Assembly: GCA_028290085.1 (NCBI GenBank)
Contig: JAQGKN010000383.1
Span: forward strand, 1 to 6,444
Reading direction: 5' to 3'
Length of the DNA: 6,444 nucleotides
From: Hyphomicrobiales bacterium
Lineage (GTDB): Bacteria; Pseudomonadota; Alphaproteobacteria; Rhizobiales; Beijerinckiaceae
Below the pieces are notes generated by a model. The model saw nothing but the letters and a program-made list of their open reading frames with translations, made no database searches and was not told the DNA's origin. A program made the translations under genes and the position numbers. Below, in pieces: positions 1-6,444 of this stretch; positions within the stretch are counted from its first letter, which is position 1; the number at the start of each line of letters is the position of its first letter.

Positions 1-166
1 CAATCGCGAGATCCTTGCGGCCGGTCCGCAAGACGTTGGTAGCGCCGATGTTTCCGGAACCGATCGCGCGCAGATCGCCCGTTCCGGCGAGCCGCGTCAG
101 CACGAGACCGAAGGGAATGGAGCCCAGGAGATAACCGAAGGCGAGCGCAAGGACTGAAATAAGCAT
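1..166 (-). CDS. plsY: Glycerol-3-phosphate acyltransferase PlsY, N-terminal part (runs off left edge)
   Basis: PlsY is an inner-membrane enzyme that transfers an acyl group from acyl-phosphate to glycerol-3-phosphate. This gives lysophosphatidic acid, the first step of phospholipid synthesis. The 55 codons present (166 down to 2) begin with a hydrophobic segment, residues 1-23, that carries the first family signature GSIPFG at 15-20. The second signature follows as GSGNIGATN at 36-44, with R47 and R50-K51 after it; this region is the known glycerol-3-phosphate/phosphate-binding part of the family. The rest of the protein, usually about 200 residues, lies outside the window. The ATG at 166-164 is 9 bp after the pyrC' stop, with only a weak AGG upstream, so translation is probably coupled to pyrC' and the two share a transcript. 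Identity is secure because both motifs are intact and correctly spaced. Confidence 0.93.
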   Translation of the reverse strand, partial: MLISVLALAFGYLLGSIPFGLVLTRLAGTGDLRAIGSGNIGATNVLRTGRKDLAI

Positions 167-175
167 GTACGCAGC

Positions 176-1465
176 CTATTCGTGGACGGGCGCGCCTGCA
201 ACCAGTGTCAGCTTGACGCGACCCTGCAACCGCGCCTCATCGAAAGGCGTGTTCTTGCAGCGCGCATGAAGGCTCGCGGGATCGACAACGAAGGGCTCTT
301 CGGGATCGAAGCGGATGATGTCAGCCGGCGCACCCTTGGCGAGGCGGCCCTGCGGCAGGCGGAGAATTTCGGCCGGACGCGAGGTCATCGCGCGCAGAAG
401 AACTTGCAGCGAGACTTGCCCGGCATGGACGAGGCGGAGCCCCGCCGCCAGCAGCGTTTCGAGCCCGATGGCACCGGCCTCAGCCTCGGCAAAGGGCACG
501 CGCTTGGCCTCGACATCCTGCCCGCAATGATCTGATACGATCACATCGATCACGCCTGATGCCAATCCCTCGACCAGCCGCAGCCGCTCGTCCTCGTGTC
601 GCAAAGGCGGCATGATTTTCAGGAAGGTGCGGTAGTCGCCGATATCATTCTCGTTCAGCGTCAAATGGTTGATCGAGATGCCGCAGCTGACCTTCAAGCC
701 GGCGGCCTTGGCGCGCGAGATGATGTCCAGCGACATGCCGGAGCTGACGAGTTCCGCGTGGTAGCGCGCACCCGTCATCGCGACGAGCCGCATGTCGCGG
801 TCGAGAACCAAAGCCTCGGCCTCGTGCGGAATGCCGGTGAGACCCAGGCGGCTCGCAAGTTCGCCCTCGTTCATCACACCGGCACCCGCGAGATCGGCGT
901 CTTGCGCAACGTGCATGATGAGGGCGCCGAAGTCGCAAGAATAGGTCAGCGCGCGGCGCATCACCTGCGTATCGCGCACCGACTCACGACCATTGCTGAA
1001 TGCGACCGCGCCGGCCTCGCCGAGCAATCCAATCTCCGCGATCTCACGGCCATGCAGGCCTTTTGTCAGCGCTGCCACCGGCAGCAGACGCACCTGCGCA
1101 TTGTCGCGCGCGCGGCGCATCAGAAAGTCCACAACGGCGGGATCGTCGATGGCGGGCGTCGTTTCCGGCGTCACGCAAATCGTGGTGACGCCACCGGCCG
1201 CCGCTGCGCGCGATACCGACGCAATGGTCTCGCGATGTTCCGCACCGGGCTCGCCGACGAAGACGCGCATATCGATCAGGCCGGGCGACACGACGTCGCC
1301 GCCGCAATCCACAACGCGCATGTCGCCGGGGACGGAGTCCCGGGTGACCCCAGCACCGACGTCACGAATGACGCCCTCGGAGACGAGCAAACCACCCCGC
1401 CCCTCCTGACGGGAGGCGGGATCCACGAGACGTGCATTGATGAGGGCGATGGGAGGACTAGACAT
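176..1465 (-). CDS. pyrC: Dihydroorotase-like protein, probably the non-catalytic ATCase partner (PyrC')
   Basis: This is a 429-residue amidohydrolase-fold protein of the type I dihydroorotase family. A functional DHOase cyclises carbamoyl-aspartate to dihydroorotate. The fold is complete: PGLID at 61-65, AAAAGGVTTI at 87-96, HLTLNENDI at 267-275, SDH at 311-313, and a C-terminal beta segment (ADIIRFDP, 381-388). Key metal ligands are missing, however. The usual HxH after GLID reads R67-V-F69, and the Asp expected in the FSDDG-type loop is N158. H185, H236 and D312 remain. This pattern matches the inactive pseudo-DHOases (PyrC') known from Pseudomonas and other proteobacteria, which bind and stabilise aspartate carbamoyltransferase. 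The gene lies downstream of pyrB, separated by a hairpin repeat, and 9 bp before plsY. The ATG at 1465 has no clear ribosome-binding site. The family call is very secure; loss of activity is inferred from residues aligned by eye. Confidence 0.93.
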   Translation of the reverse strand: MSSPPIALINARLVDPASRQEGRGGLLVSEGVIRDVGAGVTRDSVPGDMRVVDCGGDVVSPGLIDMRVFVGEPGAEHRETIASVSRAAAAGGVTTICVTPETTPAIDDPAVVDFLMRRARDNAQVRLLPVAALTKGLHGREIAEIGLLGEAGAVAFSNGRESVRDTQVMRRALTYSCDFGALIMHVAQDADLAGAGVMNEGELASRLGLTGIPHEAEALVLDRDMRLVAMTGARYHAELVSSGMSLDIISRAKAAGLKVSCGISINHLTLNENDIGDYRTFLKIMPPLRHEDERLRLVEGLASGVIDVIVSDHCGQDVEAKRVPFAEAEAGAIGLETLLAAGLRLVHAGQVSLQVLLRAMTSRPAEILRLPQGRLAKGAPADIIRFDPEEPFVVDPASLHARCKNTPFDEARLQGRVKLTLVAGAPVHE

Positions 1466-1498
1466 GCGTCAGCTACATCCGTGTTGTTGTCGCTCCGT

Positions 1499-1574
1499 CA
1501 TTGCGAGGAGCGAAGCGACGAAGCAATCCAGAAGCCGCAGGACCGTACTGGATTGCTTCGCTTCGCTCGCAATG
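1499..1574. repeat. Imperfect inverted repeat (REP/MITE-like hairpin) between pyrB and pyrC'
   Basis: The left arm, 1499-1531, begins CATTGCGAG and ends GAAGCAATCCAG. The right arm, 1548-1574, is the reverse complement of the same sequence without two 3-nt insertions (GAG and GAC) in the left arm. All 27 nt of the right arm can therefore pair, with two 3-nt bulges on the other side and a 16-nt loop (1532-1547). Partial complementarity extends slightly beyond the arms (CGTC at 1497 against GACG near 1577). The arm sequence resembles an interspersed palindrome I recall as abundant in Bradyrhizobium-like and other alphaproteobacterial genomes; I could not check copy number. No T-run follows the hairpin on either strand, so it is not a classical intrinsic terminator. 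It occupies most of the pyrB-pyrC' gap and would be transcribed in the operon mRNA, where it could affect mRNA stability or relative expression. Confidence 0.85.
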
Positions 1575-1598
1575 AGGACGAGATAGAGAACGCTCCCC

Positions 1599-2546
1599 TC
1601 ACGCAGGCAGATGCTGCGCCAGCACTTCGAGCACGGCCATGCGCACGGCCACGCCCATTTCTACTTGCTCGTTGATGAGCGATTGCGGCCCATCGGCCAC
1701 CGACGTCGAGATTTCGACGCCGCGATTGATCGGGCCCGGATGCATGACGAGCGCATCTGGCGCGGCCAGACGCAGCTTCTCGTCGTCGAGCCCGTGGAAG
1801 CGCGAATATTCTTTTAGCGAGGGCACGTAAGCGCCGTCCATGCGCTCGCGCTGGAGGCGCAGCATCATGACAATATCCGCGCCGGCGAGCCCGGCTTTCA
1901 TGTCGCGGAAAACTTCCACGCCCATGCGGTCGATGCCAGTGGGCAGCAGCGTCGAGGGTGCGACGACGCGCACGCGCGCGCCCAGTGCCGAGAGGAGGAT
2001 CATGTTCGAGCGTGCAACGCGCGAATGAGCGACGTCGCCGCAGATGGCGACCGTCAGTCCCTCGATCCGGCCCTTGCGGCGGCGGATCGTCAATGCGTCG
2101 AGCAGCGCCTGCGTGGGGTGCTCATGGGCGCCATCGCCCGCATTCACGACCGAGCAATCGACCTTCTGCGCGAGCAGATCGACCGCGCCTGAGCAATGAT
2201 GACGCACTATGAGGATGTCGGGACGCATGGCATTCAGCGTCACCGCCGTATCGATCAGCGTCTCGCCCTTTTTCAGACTCGAATTGGCAACAGCCATGTT
2301 CATCACATCGGCGCCGAGCCGCTTCCCGGCCAGCTCGAAAGACGCCTGCGTGCGCGTCGAGGCTTCGAAGAACAGATTGATCTGCGTGCGGCCACGAAGA
2401 ATCGTGCGCTTCTTCTCGACCTGCCGGGAAAGGCCGACAGCCTCCTCGGCCATATCGAGCAGATATTCGATCTCGGGACGGATCAGCCCCGCAATCCCGA
2501 GCAGGTGCCGGTGCGGGAAAGGAGACTTGGTGCGGGCGCTGGACAT
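1599..2546 (-). CDS. pyrB: Aspartate carbamoyltransferase catalytic subunit
   Basis: PyrB condenses carbamoyl phosphate with aspartate to N-carbamoyl-aspartate in the cytoplasm, the first committed step of pyrimidine synthesis. The 315-residue protein is of normal length. The carbamoyl-phosphate loop STRTQ is at 63-67, followed by [11 protein letters not shown] (70-80) and the KKGET mobile loop (92-96). HPTQALLD is at 143-150, the [12 protein letters not shown] hinge region at 170-181, the aspartate-binding RLQRERM at 230-236, and [11 protein letters not shown] at 268-278. All catalytic motifs look intact. The C-terminus ends plainly at residue 315. No pyrI-type regulatory gene is seen nearby; the degenerate DHOase gene downstream suggests a PyrB-PyrC' holoenzyme, as in Pseudomonas. 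The ATG at 2546 fits the usual N-terminus (...[12 protein letters not shown]) but has no Shine-Dalgarno sequence, and a possible -10 box ends 7 nt before it. Confidence 0.97.
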   Translation of the reverse strand: MSSARTKSPFPHRHLLGIAGLIRPEIEYLLDMAEEAVGLSRQVEKKRTILRGRTQINLFFEASTRTQASFELAGKRLGADVMNMAVANSSLKKGETLIDTAVTLNAMRPDILIVRHHCSGAVDLLAQKVDCSVVNAGDGAHEHPTQALLDALTIRRRKGRIEGLTVAICGDVAHSRVARSNMILLSALGARVRVVAPSTLLPTGIDRMGVEVFRDMKAGLAGADIVMMLRLQRERMDGAYVPSLKEYSRFHGLDDEKLRLAAPDALVMHPGPINRGVEISTSVADGPQSLINEQVEMGVAVRMAVLEVLAQHLPA

Positions 2547-2553
2547 GAATGCG

Positions 2554-2583
2554 TCTATAGGGGCGAAAGTGCCTGTTGCGCAA
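2554..2583 (-). promoter_or_regulatory. Possible pyrB promoter, placed for a leaderless mRNA
   Basis: On the minus strand, TTGCGC (2583-2578) and TATAGA (2559-2554) are separated by 18 nt. The -10 box matches TATAAT at four positions and the -35 box matches TTGACA at three. The -10 box ends 7 nt before the pyrB ATG, so transcription would start at or next to the A of the start codon. That agrees with the missing Shine-Dalgarno sequence. The -35 box sits inside a small imperfect palindrome (2569-2587: GTGC, CTG bulge, TTGC / GCAA, GCAC) that could be an operator. pyrB may also be reached by read-through from clc, 62 bp upstream. This is a by-eye match and remains tentative. Confidence 0.3.
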
Positions 2584-2608
2584 GCACCCCAGCTCGATCC
2601 GGCCGGGG

Positions 2609-4459
2609 CTAGCGCGCGAATTCGCGATTGCGGCGCTCGAGTTCTTCACCGTAGCGGCGCAAGGCGTGAGATTCCGTCACGAGGCCCAGCACCCGGCGGC
2701 TGACATCGTCGTCGATCACAACGAGGACGTCGGTCTCGCTCTTCTCGAAGGCGTCCAGCGTCTCGCGGATCGACATATGCGGCAGCAGCCGTGCGCTGCG
2801 TTGTCCCGCCAGCTCGATTACCGGGCTCTGCACCTGTTCGGGCGGGGCGCCGTGCAAGTCGGCAGTCAGGATCAGGCCTGCATAACGACCCTGCTCATCG
2901 AGGGCGATGATCTGCTTGGTTGTGCCCGGCGGGAACATTTCGCGGGCGACACCGATGGTGACGTCGCTGGGAATGGTGCGCGCATCCTTGCGCATGAGGC
3001 GCGCGACGTTGAGCTGGCGCACCCAGCCGACGTCGTGGGGACCGCGGATCGTCTCGCCGCGCAGATGGAAGCGCCAGGTGGCGAAGGAATAGCCGAAGGT
3101 CTCACGCACGATCAGAGCTGAAAGCGCCGAGGCCGCCAGCGCCGCGACCGTCACGGAGAAGTCGCCCGTCGTCTCGAGCGCGAGAACGGTCATGGTGATC
3201 GGCGCGCCCAACACGCCCGTGCCGAACGCCGCCATGCCCGTGATTGCGGCAAGGCCGGCCGAAAAATCGAAGGGTGTGTAAAGCGTCGCCGTTTCCGCAT
3301 AGAGGCGCCCAAGCATGCCGCCCAGCAGCAGGGAGGCGAAGAACAGGCCTCCGCGAAAGCCGGAGCCCAGCGAAATCGCCGAAGCCAGCGCTTTCAGCAC
3401 GATCACACCGGCAAGAACGCCAAGCGGCACCGATTGCATGAGGTTGAGCTGAAAGGCGCCATGCCCAGCGCCCAAAATCTGCGGCGTCACGATGGCGAAG
3501 CCGCCGACGATAAGCCCGCCGACCGCCGGGCGGAACATTTCGGGGAGATAGCGCGTCGTGAAGAGACGCTCGGCCAGCGCGACGCCCTTCATGAGCAGAA
3601 TGCTGCCCGCCGCGCAGATCGCGCCCAGCAGCACGACATGGCCGAAAAACTCGCCGGTGGCGACATGAAACTCGGCGATGACCGGCACTGGTCCATGCCG
3701 ATGCGTGATCAGGCCGGAGACAATGCTGGCCACGATGGCGCTCGCCACCACCGGCACGAGAGACGCGACAGCATAGGCGCCCAGCACCACCTCGAAAGCA
3801 TAGAAGGCGCCCGCCAGCGGTGCGCCGAAGGCTGCCGAGATAGCCCCGGCCGCGCCGCAGGCTACCAGAAGGCGCATGTCGGACCGACGGGCAGCAAGGC
3901 CGCGCCCCAGAAATGAGGCGAGCGCGCCGCAAATCTGAGTGTAGGCGGCTTCCAACCCGACAGAGGCGCCGAAGGCGTTGGAGACGAATGTCTGCAGCGT
4001 AATATAAAGAGAGCCGCCGATGCTGAGCCGCCCGCCATGCAGCGCATTGGCCTCAATGGCGTCCGCCATGCGGCCCTTGAAGCGTGTGCCCGCGAACCAG
4101 ACAATGCCCGACAGCACGAGTCCGCCCAGTACAGGAACGGCAAGCGCGCGGAGTGGCTCGACCATGGACGTCGCGGACAACCGCTGGTCGATGGAAAGGC
4201 GGAAGAAGACTTCGTGCAGATATTGCGCGGTCGCGGCAATGACGCCGACCAGTACGCCCGACATCAGCCCGACCACAAGGCCGGCCAAAACCATGCCGCT
4301 CTCACGCGCGCGAACGAATGTTCTCAGCCAGAAGGGCAAGAAACGCTCGAAAGCTTGCGAGGGAATGGCCGCCATCGGGTATCCGGGACGCGAGAACCGG
4401 CATTCACGAAAGCAGAACACTGCCCGTTGCAATACCGAACGTGCCCTCCAATAGAGCAT
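2609..4459 (-). CDS. ClC-family chloride channel/transporter with C-terminal CBS pair
   Basis: This is an integral inner-membrane protein of the voltage-gated chloride channel (ClC) family, which moves chloride or other anions, often in exchange for protons. Residues about 55-455 form the membrane domain. Recognisable parts are [16 protein letters not shown] (160-175, the GREGP region with the gating Glu as E170), [21 protein letters not shown] (203-223), [20 protein letters not shown] (365-384, the GxFxP region) and [22 protein letters not shown] (408-429). Two CBS domains follow, about 484-540 and 548-603, ending in a charged tail; CBS pairs often bind adenine nucleotides. Several ion-pathway motifs are atypical. 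GSGIP is absent near 129-133, GREGP reads GLEAA, and the position of the internal proton Glu appears to be V224. The longest frame starts at 4459, but residues 1-28 look unlike coding sequence, and Met29 (ATG 4375-4373) is an equally plausible start giving 588 residues. Neither start has a clear ribosome-binding site. Whether it is a channel or an antiporter, and its ion, cannot be told. Confidence 0.92.
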   Translation of the reverse strand: MLYWRARSVLQRAVFCFRECRFSRPGYPMAAIPSQAFERFLPFWLRTFVRARESGMVLAGLVVGLMSGVLVGVIAATAQYLHEVFFRLSIDQRLSATSMVEPLRALAVPVLGGLVLSGIVWFAGTRFKGRMADAIEANALHGGRLSIGGSLYITLQTFVSNAFGASVGLEAAYTQICGALASFLGRGLAARRSDMRLLVACGAAGAISAAFGAPLAGAFYAFEVVLGAYAVASLVPVVASAIVASIVSGLITHRHGPVPVIAEFHVATGEFFGHVVLLGAICAAGSILLMKGVALAERLFTTRYLPEMFRPAVGGLIVGGFAIVTPQILGAGHGAFQLNLMQSVPLGVLAGVIVLKALASAISLGSGFRGGLFFASLLLGGMLGRLYAETATLYTPFDFSAGLAAITGMAAFGTGVLGAPITMTVLALETTGDFSVTVAALAASALSALIVRETFGYSFATWRFHLRGETIRGPHDVGWVRQLNVARLMRKDARTIPSDVTIGVAREMFPPGTTKQIIALDEQGRYAGLILTADLHGAPPEQVQSPVIELAGQRSARLLPHMSIRETLDAFEKSETDVLVVIDDDVSRRVLGLVTESHALRRYGEELERRNREFAR

Positions 4460-4569
4460 TCCGGCCGCAGAGCAACCTCGCGCGGGGACAAAAGCAGTGC
4501 TTCACGCCATTGCTGCTTGATCTTGACGGCGGGATCTGCCGGTGTCGCCCGCCCACTTGTAATCACCCC

Positions 4570-4599
4570 GGGGGCCGCTCATTTGACAGGTCGGCCCCC
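4570..4599. promoter_or_regulatory. GC-rich inverted repeat in the clc/topA divergent intergenic region
   Basis: GGGGGCCG at 4570-4577 and its exact reverse complement at 4592-4599 flank a 14-nt AT-richer loop. No T-run follows on either strand, so a terminator is unlikely. The loop contains a perfect TTGACA hexamer (4583-4588). The site lies 115 bp before topA and 111 bp before the longest clc start, so it could be an operator or a structured 5' leader element for either gene. No known regulator motif is recognised. Confidence 0.45.
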
Positions 4600-4611
4600 C
4601 TCAACCATGTT
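4583..4611 (+). promoter_or_regulatory. Candidate sigma-70 type promoter for topA
   Basis: A perfect -35 hexamer TTGACA (4583-4588) is followed, after 17 nt, by CATGTT (4606-4611), which matches TATAAT at three positions. Transcription would start near 4618 and give a leader of about 96 nt before the topA ATG. The -35 box lies in the loop of the GC-rich inverted repeat at 4570-4599. A second hexamer, TTGACC at 4624, has no acceptable -10 partner. topA is commonly supercoiling-sensitive in bacteria, but nothing in this sequence proves that here. Confidence 0.35.
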
Positions 4612-4702
4612 TCGCACCGAAGCTTGACCCCTGATCGACGCCTCGAAGCCGACATGGCAAGAGACACGGTGATCTCCGCGGGCCGCGATTTTTTCGTTTT
4701 TC

Positions 4703-4707
4703 AAGGA
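4703..4707 (+). promoter_or_regulatory. Ribosome-binding site of topA
   Basis: AAGGA lies 6 nt before the ATG at 4714 and is the clearest Shine-Dalgarno sequence near any start in this window. It decides the topA start in favour of 4714 over the in-frame ATG at 4654, which has no such sequence. The T-rich stretch just upstream (4689-4701) should keep the site unpaired. Confidence 0.7.
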
Positions 4708-4713
4708 TTTTGC

Positions 4714-6444
4714 ATGGACGTCGTCATCTTCGAGTCGCCTGCCAAGGCCAAGACGATCAACAAGTATCTCGGTCCCGGCTACGAGGTCTACGCCTCGTTT
4801 GGCCACGTCCGGGATTTGCCCGCCAAGGACGGCTCGGTCGACCCCGAGACGGACTTCACCATGCTGTGGGAAGTCGATGCCAAGGCCGGAAAGCGTCTGT
4901 CCGAGATCGCCCAGGCGGTCAAAGGGGCGGACAATGTGATTCTCGCGACCGATCCGGATCGCGAGGGCGAGGCCATTTCCTGGCACGTGCTGGAAGTGTT
5001 GAAAGGCAAGCGCGTGCTGAAGGACAAGGTTGTCCAGCGCGTCGTCTTCAACGCTATCACCAAGAGCGCCATTCTCGAGGCGATGAAGCATCCGCGCGAG
5101 ATCGACACGGCACTGGTCGAGGCTTATCTGGCCCGCCGTGCGCTCGATTATCTCGTGGGCTTCAACCTGTCGCCGGTCCTCTGGCGCAAGTTGCCCGGCG
5201 CCCGCTCAGCCGGCCGCGTGCAGTCCGTCGCCCTGCGGCTCGTCTGCGACCGCGAACTCGACATTGAGAAGTTCGTAAAGCGCGAATATTGGTCGCTGCT
5301 CGCTCATCTGAAGACGAAGGACGGCGCTGCCTTCTCCGCGCGCCTGACCGGCGCCGACGGCAAGAAGATCAGCCGCCTCGACATCGGCACAGGCGAAGAG
5401 GCCGAGACGTTCCGGGCCGCGCTGGACAAGGCGACTTTCGACGTTCTCTCGGTCGAGGCCAAGCCTGCCAAGCGTAACCCCTACCCGCCCTTCACGACGT
5501 CGACGCTCCAGCAGGAAGCATCGCGCAAGCTGGGCTTTGCGCCGGCACGCACGATGCAGCTCGCGCAGCGTCTCTATGAAGGCATCGACATCGGCGGCGA
5601 GACCGTTGGTCTCATTACTTATATGCGTACCGACGGCGTCGATATGGCGCCCGAAGCCATCGCCAGCGCCCGCAGTGTCATAGCCGCGGAATATGGCGAC
5701 AAATACGTGCCCGCCGCGCCGCGCAAATATATGGTGAAGGCCAAGAATGCACAGGAGGCCCATGAGGCCGTGCGCCCGACTGACCTTGCCCGACTGCCGC
5801 GTCAGGTCGCCAAGGCGCTCGATGCCGAGCAGGCCAAGCTCTATGAACTCATCTGGACGCGCACCATCGCGAGCCAGATGGAATCGGCAGAGCTTGAACG
5901 CACGACGGTGGAAATCGCCGCCGATGTGAACGCGGGCCAGTACAAGCGCATCGATCTGCGCGCGACCGGCCAGGTCGTGCGCTTCGACGGCTTCCTGGCC
6001 CTCTATCAGGAAGGCAAGGACGACGAGGAAGACGAGGACGCGAGCCGCCTGCCGCCCATGTCGGCGGGAGATCGCCTCGCCAAGGACCGCATCGAGGCGA
6101 GCCAGCATTTCACCGAGCCGCCGCCGCGCTTCACCGAAGCCACGCTCGTCAAGCGCATGGAAGAGCTCGGCATTGGCCGTCCCTCGACCTATGCCTCGAC
6201 GCTCGCCGTGCTGCGCGAGCGTCAATATGTGCGGGTCGAGAAGAAGCGTCTCGTGCCCGAAGACAAGGGTCGCCTCGTCACGGCGTTCCTGGAAAGCTTC
6301 TTCAGCCGCTATGTCGAATATGACTTCACGGCCGATCTCGAAGAGAAACTCGACAAGGTTTCCAACCACGACGGCGACTGGAAACAGCTGCTGCGCGACT
6401 TCTGGGCCGAATTCTCGCAAGCGCTCGCGGGTACCAAGGATCTG
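4714..6444 (+). CDS. topA: DNA topoisomerase I (type IA), N-terminal 577 residues (runs off right edge)
   Basis: TopA relaxes negatively supercoiled DNA by cutting one strand through a 5'-phosphotyrosine link, balancing gyrase in the nucleoid. The Toprim domain covers about 1-115, with the catalytic Glu E7 in ESPAKAKTINKYLG and the metal-binding D80-P-D82-R-E-G-E86. GARSAGRVQS follows at 162-171, and the active-site tyrosine is Y303 in GLITYMRTD (299-307). Also present are QEAHEAVRPT (347-356) and the GIGRPSTYASTL hinge (487-498). The reading frame is open to the window edge. The missing C-terminus would hold the end of the core and any zinc-ribbon or basic tail domains. An acidic stretch (DDEEDED, 436-442) sits in a variable loop. 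The ATG at 4714 is chosen because AAGGA at 4703-4707 is 6 nt upstream and the protein starts, as usual, just before VVIFESPAKAKT. An in-frame ATG at 4654 would add 20 unlikely residues. Confidence 0.97.
   Translation, partial: MDVVIFESPAKAKTINKYLGPGYEVYASFGHVRDLPAKDGSVDPETDFTMLWEVDAKAGKRLSEIAQAVKGADNVILATDPDREGEAISWHVLEVLKGKRVLKDKVVQRVVFNAITKSAILEAMKHPREIDTALVEAYLARRALDYLVGFNLSPVLWRKLPGARSAGRVQSVALRLVCDRELDIEKFVKREYWSLLAHLKTKDGAAFSARLTGADGKKISRLDIGTGEEAETFRAALDKATFDVLSVEAKPAKRNPYPPFTTSTLQQEASRKLGFAPARTMQLAQRLYEGIDIGGETVGLITYMRTDGVDMAPEAIASARSVIAAEYGDKYVPAAPRKYMVKAKNAQEAHEAVRPTDLARLPRQVAKALDAEQAKLYELIWTRTIASQMESAELERTTVEIAADVNAGQYKRIDLRATGQVVRFDGFLALYQEGKDDEEDEDASRLPPMSAGDRLAKDRIEASQHFTEPPPRFTEATLVKRMEELGIGRPSTYASTLAVLRERQYVRVEKKRLVPEDKGRLVTAFLESFFSRYVEYDFTADLEEKLDKVSNHDGDWKQLLRDFWAEFSQALAGTKDL

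Noticed and set aside
596..1675. Plus-strand open frame of 359 codons across pyrC' and the repeat
   Set aside because: It is antisense to a clearly conserved dihydroorotase-family gene, runs through the hairpin repeat, and its translation is Arg/His/Ala-rich low-quality sequence with no family motif. It is a by-product of high GC.
2584..2606. Possible clc terminator (CCCC...GGGG) in the clc-pyrB gap
   Set aside because: Only 4-5 pairs with a loop of about 14 nt and no T-run; too weak to call.
4324..4566. Minus-strand 80-codon frame spanning the clc start region
   Set aside because: It overlaps clc in another frame, has no ribosome-binding site, and its translation resembles no family I know. 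A small upstream gene here is not supported.
4674..4701. Terminator-like CGCG-GGC-CGCG followed by a T-rich run just before topA
   Set aside because: The stem is only 4 bp with a 3-nt loop, and the T-rich run leads directly into the topA ribosome-binding site. No upstream plus-strand gene needs terminating.
4579..5091. Minus-strand open frame of 170 codons over the start of topA
   Set aside because: It overlaps the Toprim-coding region in antisense and has no recognisable motif or ribosome-binding site.
5206..6420. Minus-strand open frame of 404 codons inside topA
   Set aside because: It is antisense to the topA core, which has all catalytic motifs. The long open frame follows from GC-biased third codon positions, and no protein family is recognisable in it.

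Overview
The window is a high-GC (about 63-65% by eye) stretch of bacterial core genome. The protein sequences look alphaproteobacterial, probably Hyphomicrobiales (Rhizobiales). The support is the paired ATCase and degenerate DHOase genes next to plsY, the TopA N-terminus, and an interspersed hairpin of the CATTGCGAG...GAAGCAATCCAG type that I remember as common in Bradyrhizobium-like genomes. I cannot fix a genus.

Layout. The left two thirds is read on the minus strand. In transcription order it holds a ClC-family anion channel or transporter with two C-terminal CBS domains (clc, 4459 to 2609), aspartate carbamoyltransferase (pyrB, 2546 to 1599), a dihydroorotase-like protein that has lost metal ligands (pyrC', 1465 to 176), and the first 55 codons of glycerol-3-phosphate acyltransferase (plsY, from 166, leaving the window at 1). 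On the plus strand, divergent from clc, DNA topoisomerase I (topA) starts at 4714 and runs off the right edge after 577 codons.

How the parts fit. PyrB makes carbamoyl-aspartate, the first committed step of pyrimidine synthesis. The adjacent PyrC-like protein is probably a non-catalytic partner of PyrB, so the active dihydroorotase should be encoded elsewhere. The 133-bp gap between these two genes is largely filled by an imperfect inverted repeat able to form a long hairpin. plsY follows pyrC' by only 9 bp and is probably co-transcribed with it. pyrB has a possible promoter so close to its ATG that the mRNA may be leaderless. The 254-bp clc/topA intergenic region holds a GC-rich inverted repeat with a TTGACA hexamer in its loop, a candidate regulatory site for topA.

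I see no CRISPR array, phage gene, transposase, tRNA or rRNA, and no undescribed multi-gene system. The points most worth a second look are the degenerate DHOase, the ClC protein with altered ion-pathway motifs, and the hairpin repeat inside the pyrB-pyrC' unit.
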